This document shows, in pieces, positions 8,218-11,218 of a stretch of 11,218 nt of DNA. How positions within the stretch are numbered: the first letter of the stretch is position 1; the number at the start of each line of letters is the position of its first letter. This stretch comes from Haloarculaceae archaeon (GTDB lineage: Archaea; Halobacteriota; Halobacteria; Halobacteriales; Haloarculaceae): contig JAQCMX010000009.1 in the NCBI GenBank assembly GCA_028274885.1, positions 1 through 11,218 on the forward strand, in the 5' to 3' direction. The notes under the pieces were generated by a model, which had not been told where the DNA came from, made no database searches, and saw only the letters and a list, made by a program, of their open reading frames with translations. The position numbers were made by a program, and so were the translations under genes.

Positions 8218-8941
8218 AAAGATACGCCGAGTCCCACCGCGTTGGCTTCCGTGCGTTGCCGCAGCTGTCACACTGGATACGTCCCATGGCATCCATCGCG
8301 TTGGCTGATGCATCACACTTCGAACACCAGTAGCCGTAGATATCTTCACCGTCTTTCTCGGTAAAGACGACGTGGAATGGGGCGATCGACCCTGTTTCAG
8401 TGTTCTCGCGGTGGACGTAGACCGTCTCACCGTCGGCATCCACCTGTTTGATTTTGTCCTCCTTGAGTTGTGCGTAGACGTTTTCGACGTAGGCTGTCCC
8501 GTCGATCTCCACTTCCTCCTCGCCGACCTTGGTCAGGCCCTGTTCCTGATAGAAGGTGTTTCCGCCGACGTTGTCGGCGAGCACCCGTCCCTGGAGGGTG
8601 GTCGCCCCCTGATCGGAGAGGTGTTTCCGGGTCGCCTCGAAAAGGTGTTCGCCGTAGTTTTTGCCGCGATAGTCCGGATCGACGTGTAACCAGAGCAGTT
8701 CTCCGGTGGATTCCCCGGAGATGATGCTGTCGGAAAAAGCAACTGCCTGACCCTCCACGTGGACCACGAGCAGGAGTTTCTCCTCGTCTGCAAGCATGTC
8801 TCTGAGCCTGTTCTCGTCGTACCATTCCTCGACCGCGCTGTTGATCGCTTTGGGATCCAGCGAGTAGGAGGCCTGCAGCGATCGGCGCGCGACGTCTCTG
8901 AGCGCCGGTCGGTCCCGCGCGCGGGCTTCTCGAATCTCCAT
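8216..8941 (-). CDS. GNAT family N-acetyltransferase with C-terminal four-Cys zinc-type domain
   Basis: This 241-residue protein has a GNAT fold from about residue 1 to 160. Motif A reads LLWLHVDPDYRGKNYGEHLF (82-101), with RGKNYG as the acetyl-CoA pyrophosphate loop. Motif B includes NVGGNTFYQEQGL at 124-136. A second domain (about 165-241) has GETVYVHREN, then CSKC (C206, C209) and CDSC (C224, C227), and ends WDSAYL. It looks like a small zinc-binding domain found in haloarchaea, possibly the family catalogued as DUF5816, though I recall that name only from memory. The substrate is unknown; GNAT enzymes acetylate protein N-termini, lysines or small molecules. The ATG at 8941 is preferred over the GTG at 8947 because a TATA box sits about 26 bases upstream, the spacing for a leaderless mRNA. 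The gene converges on nusA and diverges from the antiporter gene. Confidence 0.9.
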   Translation of the reverse strand: MEIREARARDRPALRDVARRSLQASYSLDPKAINSAVEEWYDENRLRDMLADEEKLLLVVHVEGQAVAFSDSIISGESTGELLWLHVDPDYRGKNYGEHLFEATRKHLSDQGATTLQGRVLADNVGGNTFYQEQGLTKVGEEEVEIDGTAYVENVYAQLKEDKIKQVDADGETVYVHRENTETGSIAPFHVVFTEKDGEDIYGYWCSKCDASANAMDAMGRIQCDSCGNARKPTRWDSAYL

Positions 8942-8963
8942 ATCCACCGTTCGTGCCTGGATG

Positions 8964-8970
8964 ATATAAA
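8964..8970 (-). promoter_or_regulatory. TATA box of the GNAT gene
   Basis: On the minus strand the sequence TTTATAT reads from 8970 to 8964, within GTTTTATATC. Its centre is 26 bases upstream of the A of the ATG at 8941, which is the usual distance from an archaeal TATA box to the transcription start. This predicts a leaderless transcript, common in haloarchaea, and fixes the start codon of the gene. The region just upstream is not a strong BRE. Confidence 0.65.
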
Positions 8971-9015
8971 ACGTACAGCACAGACAACCGGGCTGGCGGC
9001 CATATCACCCAGCTG

Positions 9016-9030
9016 TCATAGTGATTATTG
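9016..9030 (+). repeat. Left arm of a long-spaced inverted repeat
   Basis: This arm contains ATAGTGATTA (9018-9027), whose exact reverse complement TAATCACTAT occurs at 9119-9128. Extending the match to 9016-9030 against 9116-9130 gives 13 of 15 positions. The arms are 85 bases apart. They could be paired regulator sites bringing the two divergent promoters together, or the ends of a small decayed element. Chance similarity cannot be excluded. Confidence 0.5.
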
Positions 9031-9076
9031 TGAGTCTTTACCGCCATTGCGAAACAGAACGCGGGGGAACCGTTGT

Positions 9077-9104
9077 GTCACACCGATCTCTGTGACGTGG
9101 TCAC
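9077..9104. promoter_or_regulatory. Cluster of GTCAC/GTGAC half-sites
   Basis: Three half-sites lie close together: GTCAC at 9077-9081, GTGAC at 9092-9096 and GTCAC at 9100-9104. The first pair forms GTCACA-8 nt-TGTGAC, and the second pair forms GTGAC-GTG-GTCAC. Such symmetry is typical of operators for dimeric DNA-binding proteins. No regulator gene is nearby, and the assignment is inference from symmetry alone. Confidence 0.35.
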
Positions 9105-9115
9105 GAAAATGATCG

Positions 9116-9130
9116 CAGTAATCACTATCA
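9116..9130 (-). repeat. Right arm of a long-spaced inverted repeat
   Basis: The core TAATCACTAT at 9119-9128 is the exact reverse complement of ATAGTGATTA at 9018-9027. The arm lies about 145 bases before the antiporter start codon and upstream of its candidate TATA box, a position where a regulator could act. Confidence 0.5.
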
Positions 9131-9132
9131 GA

Positions 9133-9150
9133 CGGTTTGGGGAAAAACCG
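9133..9150. repeat. Short perfect inverted repeat CGGTTT/AAACCG
   Basis: CGGTTT at 9133-9138 pairs with AAACCG at 9145-9150 around a six-base spacer GGGGAA. It lies upstream of the antiporter and contributes two of the six AACCG/CGGTT pentamers in the region. It could be an operator or a chance palindrome. Confidence 0.4.
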
Positions 9151-9189
9151 GGTGAGAACGGTTCACAGCAGGAGATACCGAGAGCACAA

Positions 9190-9196
9190 TACATTA
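9190..9196 (+). promoter_or_regulatory. Weak candidate TATA box for the antiporter gene
   Basis: TACATTA within CACAATACATTAGAGG is the most TATA-like sequence before the antiporter. It would place a transcription start near 9219 and a leader of about 56 bases before the ATG at 9275. The match is poor and there is no good Shine-Dalgarno before 9275, so confidence is low. Confidence 0.25.
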
Positions 9197-9274
9197 GAGG
9201 CAGACAACCGTTCCATCGATGACAGCGTCATCCGAGTGAACGGGACGAACGGACCGGAAGACCAGTCAGATCCA

Positions 9275-11176
9275 ATGATTCCATCGACTACCGGGGGTAG
9301 CGAACCGAGCCTGCTGTTGATCGTCGCGATCATCGTCGCGCTCGGTGTTGCATCCCAGATCATCTCCGATCGGTACCGCGTTCCGAGCGTGCTGTTTCTC
9401 ATCCTGGCCGGGATCGCAATCGGACCAAAGGGGCTCGGGATTGTGACGAGAGACGCCTTCGGTGGTGCGCTCTCGACAATCGTCGGGCTGAGCGTCGCGA
9501 TTATCGTCTTCGAAGGGGCGTTTCACCTCCACCTCGACAAACTTCGGGAGACGCCATCGGTCGCGCTGCGTCTCGTCACGATCGGGGCGCTCATTTCCTT
9601 TCTCGGCACGGCCGTTGCGGTCCGGTTGCTTCTCGATGCGGACTGGGGGATTGCGCTTGTCGTCGGCGCGTTGCTCGTTGCAACGGGACCGACGGTGATC
9701 ACGCCCATCCTGGAGGTGGTGCCCGTTCGTCGGCCGGTCGGGGCTGTGCTTGAGACGGAGGGGATCGTCAACGACGTCACCGCCGCTGTCATGGCAGTCG
9801 TGGTGTTCAAGGCGGTCACCGCCCAGCAACTCTCACCGGACAACTTCGTGAGTGCGTTTGCCGAGCGGATCGGCGTCGGTCTCGGCGTTGGCATCCTCGT
9901 TGCCGCGGTACTGTGGTATCTAATAAAGCACATCGACCTCTCGCCGGAAAATGCCCCCCAGAACGCCCGACTGCTCTCGTTTGCCGGAGCAATCGTCGCG
10001 TTCAGCGTTGCGGATACGATCGCCGCAGAGGCTGGGATTGCTGCCGTTGCGACCGCCGGGGTCATCCTTGGAAACGCGGATATCCCCTACAAGGAGGACA
10101 TCGAGGAGTTCAAAGGTGATATTACGCTGATCGTTCTCTCGTTCGTGTTCATCGCGCTTGCGGCACTGATCGAAATCGAGACGCTGCTGGATCTGGGTGT
10201 CGGTGGGGTGGTGCTCGTTTTGGTTTTGATGTTCGTGCTCCGGCCCCTGATCGTCTTTTTTTCGACGGCTGGCTCGAATTTCACCACCGGGGAGAAACTG
10301 TTTGTCAGTCTGGTTGCTCCCCGCGGGATCATTCCTGCCTCGGTCGCGACGTTGTTTGCGGTCGAACTGACGGCCATCGCCGAAGAACAGGGAGCGCCCG
10401 CGCTTGCGGCACAGGCGGATGTTCTGGCGGGGACGGTGTTTCTGGTCATCCTGGTGACCGTGGTGTTGCAGGGCGGACTCGCAAGAAAGATAGCCGAGCG
10501 GCTCGATATACTTCCCATGCGTATACTCGTGGTCGGTGCCGGCAAAGTCGGTCGGTCACTCGCCGAACGGCTCCAGGAACGAGGGGAGGATGTCGTGTTG
10601 ATCGAGGAGGATACGTCGATCATCGAGCAGGCTCGTGGTGCCGGTTTCACCGTCCAACACGGAAACGGGACCGACTCGGAGGCACTCGCCGAGGCCGGGG
10701 CCGACAACGCAAAGATCGTCATCGCCGCGACAGCCGACGACGATGCCAATCTGCTCGCCTGTCAGCTGGCCACGTCGCGGTTCGATGTCGACACCGTCGT
10801 CGCCAGAGCCAACAACCCCGAAAACGTCGAGCCGTTCGAGGAACTCGGTGTACAGGCAATCTCTTCCACGGACGCCACGGCGTGGGCGATGGACAACGCA
10901 ATCGAACGCCCTGCGATTGCCAACTGGATGACGGAACTGGGCCGGTCGGGTGACGTACAGGAAATCGAGGTAACAGCGGAGGACCTCACCGGGATGACTG
11001 TCGCGGAGTTGAGCGACGAACTGCCCGACGGGGTCCACATTGCGCTCGTCGGACGCGACGGGGACAACGAGGTGCCCCAGCAGGATTTGACCCTTGAGTA
11101 CGGTGACCACATCACTATCCTCGGTCATACGAACGCGGTCCGTGAGGCGCTCACACAGACACATCCACACGATTGA
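9275..11176 (+). CDS. Cation:proton antiporter (CPA1/NhaP type) with TrkA-N and TrkA-C domains
   Basis: This 633-residue membrane protein has about 12-13 hydrophobic segments up to residue 404, then a soluble part. The transporter region shows ATGPTVITP (136-144), EGIVNDVTAAV (162-172) with N166-D167, and APRGIIPASVA (348-358). These fit the CPA1 Na+(K+)/H+ antiporters; an Asn-Asp pair is usual in the electroneutral NhaP/NHE group. A TrkA-N/RCK domain begins at about 416: MRILVVGAGKVG has the GxGxxG dinucleotide loop and VLIEED ends strand two with acidic residues that suit NAD(H) binding. A TrkA-C domain runs from about 560 to 617 and ends in EYGDHITILGH. The likely role is nucleotide-gated sodium or potassium export in exchange for protons; which ion cannot be told. 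I chose the ATG at 9275 because the first membrane segment follows directly. A TTG at 9137 or GTG at 9236 would add a polar, family-unlike extension. Confidence 0.93.
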   Translation: MIPSTTGGSEPSLLLIVAIIVALGVASQIISDRYRVPSVLFLILAGIAIGPKGLGIVTRDAFGGALSTIVGLSVAIIVFEGAFHLHLDKLRETPSVALRLVTIGALISFLGTAVAVRLLLDADWGIALVVGALLVATGPTVITPILEVVPVRRPVGAVLETEGIVNDVTAAVMAVVVFKAVTAQQLSPDNFVSAFAERIGVGLGVGILVAAVLWYLIKHIDLSPENAPQNARLLSFAGAIVAFSVADTIAAEAGIAAVATAGVILGNADIPYKEDIEEFKGDITLIVLSFVFIALAALIEIETLLDLGVGGVVLVLVLMFVLRPLIVFFSTAGSNFTTGEKLFVSLVAPRGIIPASVATLFAVELTAIAEEQGAPALAAQADVLAGTVFLVILVTVVLQGGLARKIAERLDILPMRILVVGAGKVGRSLAERLQERGEDVVLIEEDTSIIEQARGAGFTVQHGNGTDSEALAEAGADNAKIVIAATADDDANLLACQLATSRFDVDTVVARANNPENVEPFEELGVQAISSTDATAWAMDNAIERPAIANWMTELGRSGDVQEIEVTAEDLTGMTVAELSDELPDGVHIALVGRDGDNEVPQQDLTLEYGDHITILGHTNAVREALTQTHPHD

Positions 11177-11204
11177 TCAGGACGATCCAGGAAATCAGAG
11201 ACGA

Positions 11205-11218
11205 ATGAAACAGGCAAT
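11205..11218 (+). CDS. Possible 5' end of a gene, perhaps peptidyl-tRNA hydrolase Pth2 (cut by window end)
   Basis: An ATG 28 bases after the antiporter stop opens a frame reading M-K-Q-A and then AT-, which could be Ile. Archaeal Pth2 proteins, which release peptidyl groups from stalled peptidyl-tRNA, usually start MKQAI, so this may be that gene. Only four codons are visible and the guess rests on memory of the family start. No promoter is evident between it and the antiporter. Confidence 0.35.

Larger units (their letters stand above)
8942..9274. other. Divergent intergenic region with inverted repeats
   Basis: This 333-bp region between the GNAT and antiporter genes contains no convincing coding sequence. 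It is visibly less GC-rich than the flanking genes. It holds the GNAT TATA box, a weak candidate TATA (TACATTA, 9190-9196) for the antiporter, a long-spaced inverted repeat (9016-9030 with 9116-9130), a cluster of GTGAC/GTCAC half-sites (9077-9104), a CGGTTT/AAACCG hairpin (9133-9150), and six AACCG/CGGTT pentamers. A TTG-initiated upward extension of the antiporter frame to 9137 crosses part of it but reads as a polar, non-conserved stretch. No tRNA or other structured RNA was recognised. Confidence 0.6.

Noticed and set aside
8942..8947. GTG start two codons upstream for the acetyltransferase
   Set aside because: The TATA box spacing places the transcription start at the ATG at 8941, so the GTG would probably not be transcribed.
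8981..9210. Direct repeat CAGACAACCG at 8981-8990 and 9201-9210 as a target-site duplication
   Set aside because: The repeats are 210 bases apart, with no terminal inverted repeats just inside them and no transposase between them. The match is counted under the AACCG cluster instead.
9137..9274. N-terminal extension of the antiporter from a TTG at 9137 or GTG at 9236
   Set aside because: The extra residues are polar and Arg/Asn-rich, unlike an antiporter N-terminus, and cross the palindrome-rich promoter region. The ATG at 9275 puts the first membrane helix close to the N-terminus as usual.
1..11218. CRISPR arrays, insertion sequences, tRNA or rRNA genes, defence or toxin-antitoxin genes
   Set aside because: No regularly spaced repeats, transposase motifs, tRNA cloverleaf sequences or rRNA segments were seen. 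Apart from the intergenic region, the window is filled by housekeeping genes.

Overview
The window looks like chromosomal DNA from a haloarchaeon (class Halobacteria). The proteins are very acidic, codons favour G/C at the third position, genes overlap or sit a few bases apart, and the RNA polymerase has the split subunits B''/B' and A'/A'' that halophilic and methanogenic euryarchaea carry. The genus cannot be told from the sequence alone.

Bases 19-8166 form one tightly packed plus-strand operon for the transcription machinery: rpoH (H), rpoB2 (B''), rpoB1 (B'), rpoA1 (A'), rpoA2 (A'') and a short two-KH archaeal NusA. All junctions are -4 to +5 nt, so co-transcription and translational coupling are very likely. 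The five polymerase genes supply H plus both halves of each large catalytic subunit. The double-psi-barrel Asp triad and bridge helix are in A', the trigger loop is in A'', and the fork region is in B'' while the other active-site residues are in B'. The operon promoter lies upstream of the window. A stem followed by T5 just after nusA looks like its terminator. The ribosomal protein genes rps12 and rps7, which commonly follow nusA in archaea, are not here.

Bases 8216-8941 (minus strand, convergent with nusA) encode a GNAT acetyltransferase fused to a C-terminal four-cysteine zinc-binding-like domain. Its promoter is clear: a TATA box placed for a leaderless transcript starting at the chosen ATG.

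Bases 8942-9274 are a 333-bp divergent intergenic region, less GC-rich than its surroundings and full of short inverted repeats (a 13/15 arm pair, GTGAC half-sites, and six AACCG/CGGTT pentamers). It holds both promoters and possibly regulator sites.

Bases 9275-11176 (plus strand) encode a CPA1/NhaP-type cation:proton antiporter with cytoplasmic TrkA-N and TrkA-C (RCK) regulatory domains, as expected for ion homeostasis in a halophile. The last 14 bases open a further reading frame, M-K-Q-A, which matches the usual start of archaeal peptidyl-tRNA hydrolase Pth2. That is only a guess.

Most of the window is core housekeeping sequence, and no wholly new system is evident. The points most worth following are an XRE-like helix-turn-helix segment inside RNA polymerase A', the GNAT-zinc fusion, and the motif-rich intergenic region.
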